From Streptomyces lydicus (GTDB lineage: Bacteria; Actinomycetota; Actinomycetes; Streptomycetales; Streptomycetaceae), in contig NZ_RDTE01000003.1 of NCBI RefSeq assembly GCF_004125265.1, positions 8,432,001-8,496,000 on the forward strand: DNA of 64,000 bases. Direction: 5' to 3'. Made by a program: the position numbers and the translations under genes. This document shows, piece after piece, positions 1-8,037 of this stretch. Positions within the stretch are counted from its first letter, which is position 1, and every line of letters begins with the position of its first letter. Below the pieces are notes generated by a model. That model had not been told where the DNA came from, searched no databases, and saw only the letters and a program-made list of their open reading frames with translations.

Positions 1-173
1 CGCGCGGACGCCTGATCACGCTCACCGCCGAGGGCGTCGAACTGGCCGATGAGCTCATCGCCGTCCACCTGGACAATCAGCGCCGGCTTCTCGCCGGGCT
101 CGACGGGGATGAGCAAAGTCAGCTTGCTGGCCTGCTCGAACGGCTCACCTCGGCACTCGCCGCAGGGGAGTGA
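1..173 (+). CDS. MarR-family regulator, C-terminal end only
   Basis: Only the last 56 codons are present; the gene begins before the window. The readable frame starts at base 3 and ends at TGA 171-173. It opens with RGRLITLTAEG, the wing and following helix typical of MarR winged-helix proteins, and continues into an amphipathic helix (residues GLDGDEQSQLAGLLERL) that in this family forms the dimer interface. It would be a cytoplasmic DNA-binding repressor or activator; its ligand and target cannot be told from the tail. The next gene starts 111 bases downstream on the same strand, so shared transcription is possible but not shown. Confidence 0.7.
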   Translation, partial: RGRLITLTAEGVELADELIAVHLDNQRRLLAGLDGDEQSQLAGLLERLTSALAAGE

Positions 174-284
174 TCGCCCGCGGGCGATGCCATGTGAAGG
201 TCAACCCCGGGATGAGCAACCCTTGACTGAAGGTTGACCGCTTGGGTGGCGAGCCCTTGACGGGATGCGAACTACGTTCCCTCC

Positions 285-956
285 ATGCCTCGAAGAACCC
301 CGGTCCTGCCCGTGCTCCCGTACCGCAAGCCGACCCGCGGCCGGGACTACTGGGTGCTGGACGACGTGCTGCCGGACCCGGACGTCGTGCGGGAGCGCTG
401 TCTGGCCAGGAGCGACTGGACCGAGGGCTATCCCCACAAGCCCCAGAGCTGGCCGGGTCTGCGCGCCATGCCCGCGCTCGAACCCGGCGAACTGGCCCAT
501 GTCGAGAAGCTGGTGCGCAGGGCGACCGGCACCCCGCAGATCTGGGCCGAACGCCCCGCAGGCGGCGGGACCTTTCACCACAACTGCGTCCAGGTCGTCG
601 GCGAGGGCGAGAGCGAGCCACGTCCCCACACCGACTCCCGCAACCTCTGCCGGTACGCGGCTGTGCTCTACCTCAACCCCCTGGTCCCCAAGGACTGCGG
701 CACCAGCTTCTACCGGCAGAGCCTGCCGGGCGGCACCCTCGGCGGCAACCAGGTGGCTCCACCGCACAACAACCTGGTCGACGCCCTCGGCACCCGCTTC
801 GTCACGCCGGACTCCTTCACCGAGGACGTGCGCATCCCGCACCGCGCAGGCCGCCTGCTGCTCTACTCCGCCAACCTGATCCACACGGCGACCCGTTACT
901 GGGGCACCACCCTGCACGAGAAGCGCATGACGGCGGTCTTCTTCTGGATGGCCTGA
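285..956 (+). CDS. DUF6445-type putative 2OG-Fe(II) oxygenase
   Basis: A 223-residue protein starting MPRRTPVLPV. It has the facial triad of 2-oxoglutarate/Fe(II) oxygenases: H115-x-D117 in EPRPHTDSRN, a distal histidine H200 in ANLIHTATRYWG, and R214 fourteen residues later, which in this superfamily usually binds 2-oxoglutarate. The jelly-roll strand YAAVLYLNPLVP follows the HxD motif. Sequence style matches the DUF6445 family, which has no known substrate. There is no signal peptide, so it should be cytoplasmic. It is likely a single gene: the MarR tail lies upstream and a convergent reductase gene downstream, separated by a hairpin. The start was chosen because it precedes all conserved sequence; no strong ribosome site is obvious. 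Confidence 0.75.
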   Translation: MPRRTPVLPVLPYRKPTRGRDYWVLDDVLPDPDVVRERCLARSDWTEGYPHKPQSWPGLRAMPALEPGELAHVEKLVRRATGTPQIWAERPAGGGTFHHNCVQVVGEGESEPRPHTDSRNLCRYAAVLYLNPLVPKDCGTSFYRQSLPGGTLGGNQVAPPHNNLVDALGTRFVTPDSFTEDVRIPHRAGRLLLYSANLIHTATRYWGTTLHEKRMTAVFFWMA

Positions 957-1068
957 CACCTGACGCCTGACCTCTGACGCCCGACCCGACACGGACGGCA
1001 CAGCGCTTCCTCCGATGCGGCCTCACCCGCCACGTCCGTCCGGTGCACAACAGCCCGGATCGACGGCT

Positions 1069-1091
1069 CCGCCGGGGACCGTGCCCGGCGG
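1069..1091. terminator. Hairpin between convergent genes
   Basis: A perfect 8-bp stem (CCGCCGGG at 1069-1076 and CCCGGCGG at 1084-1091) with a 7-base loop lies between the DUF6445 gene and the oppositely oriented FMN reductase. There is no T tract, as is usual in high-GC actinobacteria. It is probably a bidirectional terminator. Confidence 0.45.
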
Positions 1092-1105
1092 GGAGACCGG
1101 CTCAG

Positions 1106-1765
1106 TCAGTCCTCCGCCCGCTGGGTGACGGGAGCCTCGGTGCGGTCGCCCGGGAACTCGTACCAACGGCGTTGCAGACAGACATAGCGCGCATCGGCCT
1201 CCACCAGATGGAGGAAGGCCGTCACGGTCTCCCGCAGGCGTTCCTGCAGCGCGGGATCGGTCAGCTGCCCGTCCTCGGTGAACCCCTGATGCGCCGCGGC
1301 AAGACTGAACATATCGGGGTAGACCCGGGTGCCCAGATGCTCCAGCGGAACCCTCAGTGCCCACAGCCCCCGGTTGCCGCCGACCAGGGACGGGGAGGCG
1401 GAGACCAGCAGCGCATGCTTGGTCTTGAACGGCTGCGGCCGGACCCGCGAGACCCAGTCGATGGCATTCTTCACGACCCCCGGCAGGGAAGCGTTGTACT
1501 CGGGGGAGGCGATCACAAAGGCATCGCAGCGCTCCAGCCGGTCCCGCAGCGCCAGAGCGCCGTCCGGCACTCCTCCTTCGGCCTCGACATCACCGTCGTA
1601 CAGCGGCATATCAAAATCCCGCATCGTGGCGAGATCCACCACCGCACCGGCCTCGGTCATCATGCGTCCGACAAGGGAAGCCAGACGGGCATTGGTCGAC
1701 CCTGCCCGCAGTGCGGCGCCGAGAACAAGGACGCGCAGCGGTCCGGGGTGTGCATCCGTGGGCAT
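1106..1765 (-). CDS. NADPH-dependent FMN reductase
   Basis: A 219-residue flavodoxin-fold protein. The N-terminal phosphate-binding loop reads GAALRAGSTNARLASL and the flavin loop reads SPEYNASLPGVVKNAIDW, both signatures of NADPH-dependent FMN/azo reductases (SsuE/ChrR/YieF group). It should reduce FMN or quinones in the cytoplasm with NADPH. Start chosen at ATG 1763-1765, because GGAAGGA lies 7 bases before it. Frames opening further upstream run across the preceding region without conserved sequence. The C-terminal 50 residues (TVTAFLHLVEADARYV onward) are a family-typical tail. Single gene; WhiB-like gene upstream is on the same strand 161 bases away. Physiological substrate unknown. Confidence 0.88.
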   Translation of the reverse strand: MPTDAHPGPLRVLVLGAALRAGSTNARLASLVGRMMTEAGAVVDLATMRDFDMPLYDGDVEAEGGVPDGALALRDRLERCDAFVIASPEYNASLPGVVKNAIDWVSRVRPQPFKTKHALLVSASPSLVGGNRGLWALRVPLEHLGTRVYPDMFSLAAAHQGFTEDGQLTDPALQERLRETVTAFLHLVEADARYVCLQRRWYEFPGDRTEAPVTQRAED

Positions 1766-1926
1766 GGTGATGTCCTTCCGGCTTCCGGCGCAGGAGAGCG
1801 CGTGACGTTGCCGCACACACGGCCACCGCCTGGGGGCGACGAAAGCGTACAGGCGCACAGGCGGCGCACCCGGTACCCACCACGCGCCATGTCCTGACCC
1901 GGTCCTGACCTGCGCCGCAGCTACGG

Positions 1927-2184
1927 CTATACGGAAGCGCTGCGCGCCCGGTTCCGGGCGGCCCGGCGCCGCATGGCGCGCCGCTCGTCCTCGCTCATCC
2001 CACCCCACACACCCGCATCCTGACGGGATTCGAGAGCCCACTGCAGGCACTGTCCCATCACCGGGCAGCGGCGGCACACGGCCTTGGCCTCCTCGATCTG
2101 CAGGAGCGCGGGGCCGGTGTTGCCGACGGGAAAGAAAATCTCCGGATCCACTTCGCGGCACACCGCGTCGTGACGCCAGTCCAT
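1927..2184 (-). CDS. wblE: WhiB-like [4Fe-4S] transcription factor (WblE type)
   Basis: An 85-residue Wbl protein with the four iron-sulfur ligands C9, C37, C40 and C46 (AVCRRCPVMGQC), the GVWGG turn (residues 58-62) and the basic C-terminus RRAMRRRAARNRARSASV that binds DNA. The sequence from MDWRHDAVCRE is close to Streptomyces WblE and mycobacterial WhiB1, which bind the principal sigma factor region 4 and respond to nitric oxide. Family knowledge suggests an essential or near-essential global role if this is the sole copy; it could also be a paralogue. Start ATG 2182-2184 is supported by GGAG about 7 bases upstream and by family length. A long 484-base control region separates it from the divergent gene. 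Confidence 0.9.
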   Translation of the reverse strand: MDWRHDAVCREVDPEIFFPVGNTGPALLQIEEAKAVCRRCPVMGQCLQWALESRQDAGVWGGMSEDERRAMRRRAARNRARSASV

Positions 2185-2668
2185 GGCTACCTCCGTTCTC
2201 CGCGGCCGAGCGCGGTCGGGTCCCTCACTTCGAGGCGCTGGGGCCATCTACCTGCGCACGTCCTGTGCGCCGTTCTGCGCATGCCCTCAACTACCTTTTC
2301 CGGGCCTCTTGTTGTGCTCGTCTGTTGCGCCGGCTCTGCTGTGCCGGCTTGTTCTCTGTGCTCGTTGTCCTCGTGTGCCCGTTCCTGCGACCACAATGCG
2401 CCGCTGTCGGCATTGCCGAGATGGGCGTCGCCCATAGTCGTCGCCCATCGCCATGGCCCTCGTCAGCCGGCGTTGCGGTCCGGCGCGCGGCGGGACCACC
2501 ATCGCCCAGGGCTGTCGCGGCGCCTACCCGCGCCTCGCCGTGGCACTCCTCCACCGCGCAGGGTGGTGTGACGGCACGCGCACCGAATGACACACGCACG
2601 GGACTACGGTCGTCGCCACGGCTCGGCGTAACGTCGGTCGTACCGCTGTGATCAGGAGGTTGAGACGG
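2185..2668. other. Divergent intergenic region, no gene seen
   Basis: This 484-base stretch separates the WhiB-like gene (minus) from the cyclodeaminase gene (plus). All frames read as low-complexity Arg/Ser/Pro translations without conserved motifs. It contains a repeated GTCGCCCAT pair near 2429-2449. Long leader and promoter regions are usual upstream of wbl genes. I see no convincing RNA gene. Confidence 0.5.
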
Positions 2669-3658
2669 ATGCTGGTACTGGGGCGTGCGCAGGTCGAGGC
2701 GTTGCTCGACATGGATTCGCTGATCGACGCCCTGGCGTCGGCGATGACGGACCTGAGCGCCGGCCGCGCTTCCTCGCCCGACCGCGTCGCCGCTCTGGTG
2801 CCGGAACGGGACGGTTTCCTGGCGGCCATGCCGGGCTTTGTACCGTCGGCCGGGGTGCTCATGAGCAAGCTGGTCTCCGTCTTCCCGCACAACGGGGGCA
2901 CCCCCGTGCCGACCCACCAGGCACTGATCGTCGTCTTCGATCCGGACACCGGAGAACCAACAGCGCTGCTGGACGGCACGGCCATCACCGCGGCACGGAC
3001 CGCTGCCGGTTCGGCGCTCTCCGCACGCCTGCTGGCCCGCGAGGACGCCTCGGTGCTGGCGGTCCTGGGCACCGGAGCGCAGGCCCGGTCGCATGCCGAG
3101 GTGATGTGCCGGGTCCGCCCGATCCGGCACATCCGTGTGGCGGGCCGCGACCAGGCGAAGGCGGCCGCCCTGGCCGGCCACCTGTCCTCCGCACTCGATA
3201 TCCCCGTCGACGCGAGCGCCACCTACGCCGAGGCCCTTGACGGCGCGGAGATCGCCGCCGCGACCACCCACTCGGTCGCCCCCGTGATCCGCCGCTCCTG
3301 GCTGACCCCGGGCGTGCATGTGACATCGGTGGGATTCAACCCGGAGGGCCGGGAGATCGACGATGCCACGGTGGCCGAAGCGCTGGTATGTGTCGAGTCA
3401 CGTCAGGCGGCGCTGGCGCCCTTCCCCGCGGGCAGCAACGACCTGCTGATCCCTCTTCGCGACGGCGTCATCACCGAAGCGCAGGTACACGCCGAGCTGG
3501 GTGAACTCCTCGCGGGCCGCAAACCGGGCCGCTCCTCGCCGGACCAGATCACCCTCTACAAATCCGTCGGAGTGGCAGTGCAGGACGCGGCGGCCGCAGC
3601 CCTCGTCGTCGCCGCGGCCCGCAAACAGTCGGCGGGGACGGACATCCGGCTGGACTGA
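2669..3658 (+). CDS. Ornithine cyclodeaminase / mu-crystallin family protein
   Basis: A 329-residue NAD(P)-dependent enzyme. The Rossmann motif is LGTGAQARSHAE (GTGAQA at 134-139). Substrate-side residues typical of the family are K67 in LMSKLVSVFP and R110 in ITAARTAAGSALSAR. The family includes ornithine cyclodeaminase, alanine dehydrogenase, ketimine reductase and tauropine-type enzymes, so the exact reaction is open; ketimine reduction or amino-acid deamination are both possible. Start chosen at ATG 2669 because AGGAGG lies at 2655-2660, 8 bases before it; a GTG 21 bases further upstream has no such site. It stands alone, with repeats and a lipoprotein gene (opposite strand) downstream. 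A ketimine reductase would be relevant to pipecolate formation, but nothing here proves it. Confidence 0.85.
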   Translation: MLVLGRAQVEALLDMDSLIDALASAMTDLSAGRASSPDRVAALVPERDGFLAAMPGFVPSAGVLMSKLVSVFPHNGGTPVPTHQALIVVFDPDTGEPTALLDGTAITAARTAAGSALSARLLAREDASVLAVLGTGAQARSHAEVMCRVRPIRHIRVAGRDQAKAAALAGHLSSALDIPVDASATYAEALDGAEIAAATTHSVAPVIRRSWLTPGVHVTSVGFNPEGREIDDATVAEALVCVESRQAALAPFPAGSNDLLIPLRDGVITEAQVHAELGELLAGRKPGRSSPDQITLYKSVGVAVQDAAAAALVVAAARKQSAGTDIRLD

Positions 3659-3659
3659 T

Positions 3660-3725
3660 CCACAGTCATCGGGACTGAACTGAAGTCATCGGGACTGGGC
3701 TGATCCATATTCATCCGGCTGGAGT
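3660..3725. repeat. Short imperfect direct repeats after the cyclodeaminase gene
   Basis: The sequence AGTCATCGGGACTG occurs at about 3664-3677 and 3684-3697, with a degenerate third copy (ATTCATCCGGCTGGA) near 3710-3724. The same CATCCGGCTGGA string closes the upstream gene at 3644-3655. The repeats look like small duplications of the gene end. Function unknown. Confidence 0.55.
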
Positions 3726-3909
3726 GCTCCATGCGGTCGGCCGCAGACTGATCCGGAACCCGACGGCCGCGGCTGCGCTGCCGCGATCCGGACGAGACGG
3801 GCGGTCTCACCAGCATCACCGGCTTCACCAGACTCACCGGGCGTACGAGTGCAGACACGCAGACACGCAGGCAGCAGACGCGTACGGGCGTACGGGCGCG
3901 CGGGCCGCC

Positions 3910-4455
3910 TCAGCGTCCGTACGTCCGACGGCACAACCGGAGAAGATCCGAACGGACGTGGCCGGACGCCATCCGGCACACGACGCCGGCGTCCATGGTC
4001 GGGCGTGGCCGCGGGGCCCGAGGGAGCTCTCGCGGAGCCGGGGCGGGGGCCTGTGCCCGGGCCGCGTGGCGCAGATGCCGGGGCGCCGCCCGTACCGGCT
4101 CCCGACGTGACCTCGGCGGCGCGGCGTGAGCGGGGCGCGACAGTGTCCGTCCCATGCCCCGCGGCCTTCGGTTTCCCGCCGCTGTATGCCGGGCGGCGGC
4201 ATCGCCTCCCTCTCCCTTGTGTATCTTCGAGTGCCGTTTCGCCTTCCGCCTCGCGGACGCCACATCCACCACCCGCTCGTGCGAGGCCCCCCGCGTGGGC
4301 AGCAGCAACGGAGACGGCTGGGCCGGAGCGACCGTGCGTCCGCCCGGGGCGCGACCGGGACCGTGCAAGGGGCCGTCGGCCGGAAGGGATACGCAGCTGC
4401 TGGTGGCCAGAAGGACGGCTGCCGCTGCGGCGAGACGAAGGAGTAGAGGGCGCAC
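3910..4455 (-). CDS. Putative lipoprotein
   Basis: A 181-residue reading frame. The N-terminus VRPLLLRLAAAAAVLLATSS then C21 is a good lipoprotein signal: basic start, hydrophobic core and a lipobox ending T-S-S-C. The mature part is Pro/Arg/Ala rich and ends with VCRMASGHVRSDLLRLCRRTYG. I recall similar two-cysteine tails in small Streptomyces lipoproteins, which supports this frame over the overlapping alternatives. It would be anchored to the outer face of the membrane; function unknown. GTG 4453-4455 was chosen because it directly precedes the signal peptide. It begins 4 bases after the stop of the preceding small frame, which suggests translational coupling. The weak ribosome site (GAAAG) and biased composition keep confidence moderate. 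Confidence 0.5.
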   Translation of the reverse strand: MRPLLLRLAAAAAVLLATSSCVSLPADGPLHGPGRAPGGRTVAPAQPSPLLLPTRGASHERVVDVASARRKAKRHSKIHKGEGGDAAARHTAAGNRRPRGMGRTLSRPAHAAPPRSRREPVRAAPRHLRHAARAQAPAPAPRELPRAPRPRPTMDAGVVCRMASGHVRSDLLRLCRRTYGR

Positions 4456-4459
4456 GCTT

Positions 4460-4771
4460 TCACGGTGTCGGAGGGCCGGAGCCTGTCCAAACGACGCGCC
4501 GGGTGTCCACGCGGACGAAGGACAAAACCGAACTCCCGTGGGGCTCCTGAGCTGACGGCGAAGAGGCGGTACCGGCGTAGAGGCGGTGACGGGGAAGAGG
4601 AGGCGACGGGGAGCGGCGCCGCCGGTCACCTCTGCCATGGCGCCCCGCCTCCGCGAAAGCGCGCGTCAGCTCCTCGGCCACGATCTGCGCGCCCGGCGCG
4701 AACCACCGACTGAGGTGCCGGACGAGCTGCACGCGCACCGGCTGCGCCTTCGGGCCGTTCGCCACCACCAA
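4460..4771 (-). CDS. Small hypothetical protein, uncertain
   Basis: A 103-residue frame starting GTG 4769-4771. The first 40 residues (VRVQLVRHLSRWFAPGAQ, then IVAEELTRAFAEA) look like genuine helical protein. The remainder is Arg/Ser/Pro rich and could be noise or a frameshifted tail. AGGACGG lies about 9 bases before the start, and an in-frame TAG sits just upstream. Its stop is 4 bases from the lipoprotein start. I do not recognise a family. It could be a short degraded gene. Confidence 0.28.
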   Translation of the reverse strand: MVVANGPKAQPVRVQLVRHLSRWFAPGAQIVAEELTRAFAEAGRHGRGDRRRRSPSPPLPRHRLYAGTASSPSAQEPHGSSVLSFVRVDTRRVVWTGSGPPTP

Positions 4772-4858
4772 CTAACCGTCCTGGAAGTGGCGTTCGACGG
4801 TCACACGGGGGAGTAGCGTTCGACCGAGACCGGCCGCGACGCGGCGGGAAGGGGCCGC

Positions 4859-5401
4859 TCACATCGGGAGGGACCGCAGACGTACCGGCCCCACGGGCCA
4901 CTGTGCCCCGTCGTGCAGTGGTATCCACATCGACCGCAGCGGCATGACCACGGGCCCGTCCGGCTGCTCGACCCGGACGTCCTCCTGCAGTGTCCGCCAA
5001 CCGAGGCGTTGGTAAAGGGAGACAAGGTGCGGCCGGCAGAAGAGGAGCCCGTACTGCGGTCCCATCGTGCGGGCGTGTTCCAGAGCGGAGGTGACCACGA
5101 TCCGTGCCAGTCCCTGCCCCCGCAGATCAGGCGCGACAACCACCCCGCCGAAGCCCACCACCTCTGTCTCGACCGGGCCGGCCGAAAGGGGCAGTGTCAC
5201 CAGACCCGTGTGCGCCACGAGGCGGCCGTCCCGTCGTACGGCGAAGTGCTCCTGTTTGGGCAGCCAGGTCAGACCGGTCTCGGCAACGCCGAAAGGGTCA
5301 TCGTCGTTCCCGGCGATCTCCCTCAGCTCCGCAGTCGCATACCGCGCGAGCCGGACCACGGCAGGCGACACTGAAGACGGGTTCGTTGTCATTCTCCGCA
5401 T
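4859..5401 (-). CDS. GNAT family N-acetyltransferase
   Basis: A 180-residue acetyltransferase. The acetyl-CoA binding motif A is VVVAPDLRGQGLARIVV (R-G-Q-G-L-A pyrophosphate loop), preceded by the beta strand EVVGFGGVVV and followed by LLFCRPHLVSLYQRLGW, the usual motif B. It should transfer an acetyl group from acetyl-CoA to an amine in the cytoplasm; the acceptor is unknown. Two starts are possible: ATG 5399-5401 (GGACGG upstream) and ATG 5390-5392. I chose the first because the second would have its ribosome site almost touching the codon. A strong palindrome lies 49 bases upstream. Confidence 0.82.
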   Translation of the reverse strand: MRRMTTNPSSVSPAVVRLARYATAELREIAGNDDDPFGVAETGLTWLPKQEHFAVRRDGRLVAHTGLVTLPLSAGPVETEVVGFGGVVVAPDLRGQGLARIVVTSALEHARTMGPQYGLLFCRPHLVSLYQRLGWRTLQEDVRVEQPDGPVVMPLRSMWIPLHDGAQWPVGPVRLRSLPM

Positions 5402-5449
5402 CTTGCCGTCCGCACCGGGCCGCGGGCAACGCCGACCCACATACAGACC

Positions 5450-5484
5450 ACGTCAACCCGCCCCGGGGCAGGGCGGGTTGACGT
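5450..5484. promoter_or_regulatory. 14-bp perfect inverted repeat in a divergent intergenic region
   Basis: ACGTCAACCCGCCC (5450-5463) pairs with GGGCGGGTTGACGT (5471-5484) across a 7-base loop. It lies between the starts of the divergent GNAT gene and the phosphatase remnant, where a terminator is not expected. It may be an operator, an attenuator hairpin or a relic terminator of a lost gene. Confidence 0.5.
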
Positions 5485-5532
5485 CGTCCCGAAGGTACGG
5501 CCCACACGACGGTCGATCGATAGGGTGCGCCT

Positions 5533-5757
5533 ATGGCCGAGCATTGGAGCGCATCAGCCCCAGGAGTCCTACGCTTCCCCTCGGGCGCCCTGGTGCGCGG
5601 CCGGGGCCGGACGGGAACAGCACTGGCATGTATGGCCGTTCTCGATGGGGTGCCGCCGGACCGAGCCGTCGCCTACGTCCGTCGGCACTGCCACCCTCGC
5701 GCCGTGGAAACCCCATGGCAACGACGCTTCGTCCTGCGCTTCGCAGACGACGCGTAG
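5533..5757 (+). pseudogene. Protein-tyrosine-phosphatase-like gene with internal deletion
   Basis: A 74-residue frame. The N-terminus PGVLRFPSGALVRGRG matches the beginning of a Streptomyces phosphatase-like family, and the C-terminus GRGRTGTALACMAVLDG, then RAVETPWQRRFVLRFA, matches its P-loop and end. In the full family (about 160-175 residues as I recall) roughly 100 residues lie between these two parts, including the catalytic cysteine before GxGRTG. Here the parts are joined directly at LVRGRGRTG, so the CX5R motif has lost its cysteine. The junction sits on a GGCCGGGGCCGG repeat, consistent with deletion by slippage. The frame is intact but the product should be catalytically dead. It could still be expressed as a small protein. 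Confidence 0.6.
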
Positions 5758-5907
5758 CCGGGACCGCAGTGCCGGACGCTTCGTAACGGCCCGGCCCTGA
5801 GGGGACGGCGGCGGTGGTCCCACCGGCGACGATCTGCCACTTTCCGCATCTCATCGGAAGCAATTCGTGGTCCCGTACGAGCGGGCCCTGGCCCGAACGC
5901 ACCATCC

Positions 5908-5969
5908 CGAGAGGTGGCGCCGCCCCCCCCCGGAGAGGTGGCGCACCACCGCGCTCCGCCCGCGGGCGG
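5908..5969. repeat. Direct repeat, poly-C run and palindrome between convergent genes
   Basis: GAGAGGTGGCGC occurs at about 5910-5921 and 5933-5944, separated by a run of nine C. A perfect palindrome CCGCCCGCGGGCGG follows at 5956-5969, ten bases beyond the end of the PBP4 gene. The palindrome may be part of the PBP4 terminator. The homopolymer is a likely site of sequence error or slippage. Confidence 0.5.
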
Positions 5970-5978
5970 GACCGTCGT

Positions 5979-7589
5979 TCAGTGGTGGCCTGGGGCCTGT
6001 TGCTGGAGGTAGGCGGCGACATCGGCCACATCGTTGCCGATGGCCAGGACGCCGTTGATGGAGGCGCCGGAGGTCGAGGCGCCGTTCACTCCGGCGAAGA
6101 ACACATCGAACCGGCCCCGGCGCGTCTCCAAGTAGCCGGCCGCGGTCTCCGCGCCTACGGCCAGCCGGTCATTGAGGGCGTCACCGCCGGCCGCGGTGCC
6201 GGTCTTGGCGAAGACCTTGCCGCGTGACGGGCAGCTGCGACAGGAATCCGCCAGGGTTCCGTCGACACCCAGGACCGGTAGCGAGGTGCGGAAGCGCTGT
6301 GCCTCGGAGGTGTGCTGCCAGTACGTCAGGATCTGGGCCAGGGCGCGTGGTGTGGTCCGGTCGGCCGGGTTGCCGCCGCGGCCGTCGGCGAGCTGCACGG
6401 CCTTGCGTTCCACCCGAGCATGTTCCAGGAAGGCGGCCAGTACGGGGAATCCGTCCTCGCAGTTGGTGCTTCCCGTGTTGGTGGCCATCAGGCAGATCCC
6501 CAGGTTCGCCCCGAGGTTGTGGCTGACCTTGAGAATGAGCTTGGCGTACTCGGCGTACAGAGGTGAGGTGTACCGGGCCACCGTGGGAACGCCCCGGTAG
6601 GACTTCGGCAACTGCCGGGCCGGGTTGGGCCCGATCGCCTTTGCGCGGACCTCGACCCCGGCCCGTTTCAGTGCCTCGATCAGCGCGGTCCGGCCGAAGG
6701 CGTTCGGGTCCTTGACGGCGGACACCCGGAGGACGGGCGCCGAGCCGGCGGCGATGGTGCCGGACAGGCGGATCCGGGTGCCGTCGGCGGAGCTGCTGAC
6801 GCTGATGTCGGCCGGCTTGCCCGCCGCGACGGTCCGGACGGAGGACGTGACGTGGTACGGCGCGACTTTCGGGCGCCAGTCCAGACCGGCCGGGGCGCCC
6901 GCCTTGGCCCCGGGGGAGTTCAGCAGATCGATGACATTGTCGTTGACGATCAGTGGTGTGGGGGTCGGGACGAGGACCGGATCCGGTCGGAACAGGCGCG
7001 CGTCGATGACCACGTCGCCGTCGACCCGGCGGATCCCCGAGTGACGTACCTGCCGGGCCAGCTGGTCGATGCCGGCCAGCGGGTCCTGCGGGGTGAGGGT
7101 GGCCCCCGGGACATCGTTGGCGTAGGTGTGGTCGACGGTGGTGAAGGCGACGGTGCCGTTCTTGCGCGTCCGGCCACCGAGGGTGAGATCGCCCTGCGCG
7201 ACCAGGTACAGATTGCCCTTGAGCGTGGTGTTGTGGCGCTGCCCGACGGCGTGGACCGGTGTGATGAAGCGGTGGTCGCCGCCGAGGGTGTGCCAGGTGC
7301 CGCTGACGCTGAACAGTTTGGCCGTCGACCCGGGGATGAAGAACTGGTCGGTGTTGCGGGACTGCGTCATCTTGCCGGTCTTCGGGTCGCGCTGGAGCAG
7401 CCCCCACCGGGCATACCGGTAATCCGGCTTCCGCATGATCGAGGTGATTCGCGGATCGAGCGCAGGAGGCGGTGTGGGGGAGGGCGCGACCTGGACGAGA
7501 CCGGTGATGACGACACCGACGGCCAGTAGAACGCCCAGGGGTCTCGCGAGGCGGCCGCGGGAGGTCCGAGGGGTGACGGAGGGGGACAT
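5979..7589 (-). CDS. dacB: D-alanyl-D-alanine carboxypeptidase/endopeptidase (PBP4, DacB)
   Basis: A 536-residue class C penicillin-binding protein of the S13 family. The three active-site motifs are present: S88-T-A-K91, S356-H-N358 and K462-T-G464. The large insert between motifs 1 and 2 (about residues 95-350, with GNLYLVAQGDLTLGG and DGDVVIDARLF) is the S13-specific domain. A membrane-spanning signal (residues 14-33) sends it outside the membrane, where it trims peptidoglycan side chains or cuts cross-links. C377, C450 and C453 may form extracellular disulfides. ATG 7587-7589 was chosen because GGTGGAG lies 5 bases upstream and the signal peptide follows directly. It is divergent from a secreted aminopeptidase gene. 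Confidence 0.92.
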   Translation of the reverse strand: MSPSVTPRTSRGRLARPLGVLLAVGVVITGLVQVAPSPTPPPALDPRITSIMRKPDYRYARWGLLQRDPKTGKMTQSRNTDQFFIPGSTAKLFSVSGTWHTLGGDHRFITPVHAVGQRHNTTLKGNLYLVAQGDLTLGGRTRKNGTVAFTTVDHTYANDVPGATLTPQDPLAGIDQLARQVRHSGIRRVDGDVVIDARLFRPDPVLVPTPTPLIVNDNVIDLLNSPGAKAGAPAGLDWRPKVAPYHVTSSVRTVAAGKPADISVSSSADGTRIRLSGTIAAGSAPVLRVSAVKDPNAFGRTALIEALKRAGVEVRAKAIGPNPARQLPKSYRGVPTVARYTSPLYAEYAKLILKVSHNLGANLGICLMATNTGSTNCEDGFPVLAAFLEHARVERKAVQLADGRGGNPADRTTPRALAQILTYWQHTSEAQRFRTSLPVLGVDGTLADSCRSCPSRGKVFAKTGTAAGGDALNDRLAVGAETAAGYLETRRGRFDVFFAGVNGASTSGASINGVLAIGNDVADVAAYLQQQAPGHH

Positions 7590-8037
7590 GCAGACTCCAC
7601 CGATGGTGTTGATCTGTCGTTTATCTACCGCTATGTCCTCCTGAAGGTACTGCTCACCGCCACCACGGGGCCGCAGGCGTCGGCCGGGGACCCCTGGGGT
7701 CCCCCGGACGCTCCAGGGCACCGGCTCCTCCAGCCCCTCCAGCCCGTAAGTGGTGTCTGGCCACCCCGTCCAGCCTTTTCGGCTCGTAAGTCTGTCCAGC
7801 CTGTATGTCCGTCCAGTCCGTCACGCGCGAGGGAAGCCGACCGCTGCCCCGCCCGCCGCCCGCCACCCGGCGGACGGCGGACGGCGGTGGAGCCTCGGCG
7901 GGAGCCCGTCCCACCGGCCCGTCGGGGGTGGTCCTGGTGCCACCCCGGAAAAGGGCACCAGTGTGATCGAATCCGGACCCCTGACCCCCGAGGATCCCTC
8001 TCATGGCAGCGCACCCCGCGCGCCGAGGGGAGGACCG
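7590..8037. other. Divergent intergenic region, repeats but no gene
   Basis: This 448-base region lies between the dacB and aminopeptidase starts. Around 7728-7830 it carries repeated CCAGCC/GTCCAG units and two CGTAAGT copies (7745-7751 and 7787-7793), which may be remnants of slippage or regulator sites. No frame reads as a conserved protein. Promoters for both genes must lie here, but I cannot place them with confidence. Confidence 0.45.

Noticed and set aside
201..1001. Long minus-strand open frame over the DUF6445 gene
   Set aside because: It is antisense to a gene with conserved iron-binding motifs and has low-complexity sequence without family features.
2291..3319. Minus-strand open frame overlapping the cyclodeaminase gene
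   Set aside because: The plus-strand protein has a clear Rossmann motif and ribosome site; the reverse frame is a GC-skew shadow.
3834..4490. Alternative minus-strand frame over the lipoprotein
   Set aside because: It lacks the clean signal peptide, and the competing frame has a lipobox and a plausible conserved tail.
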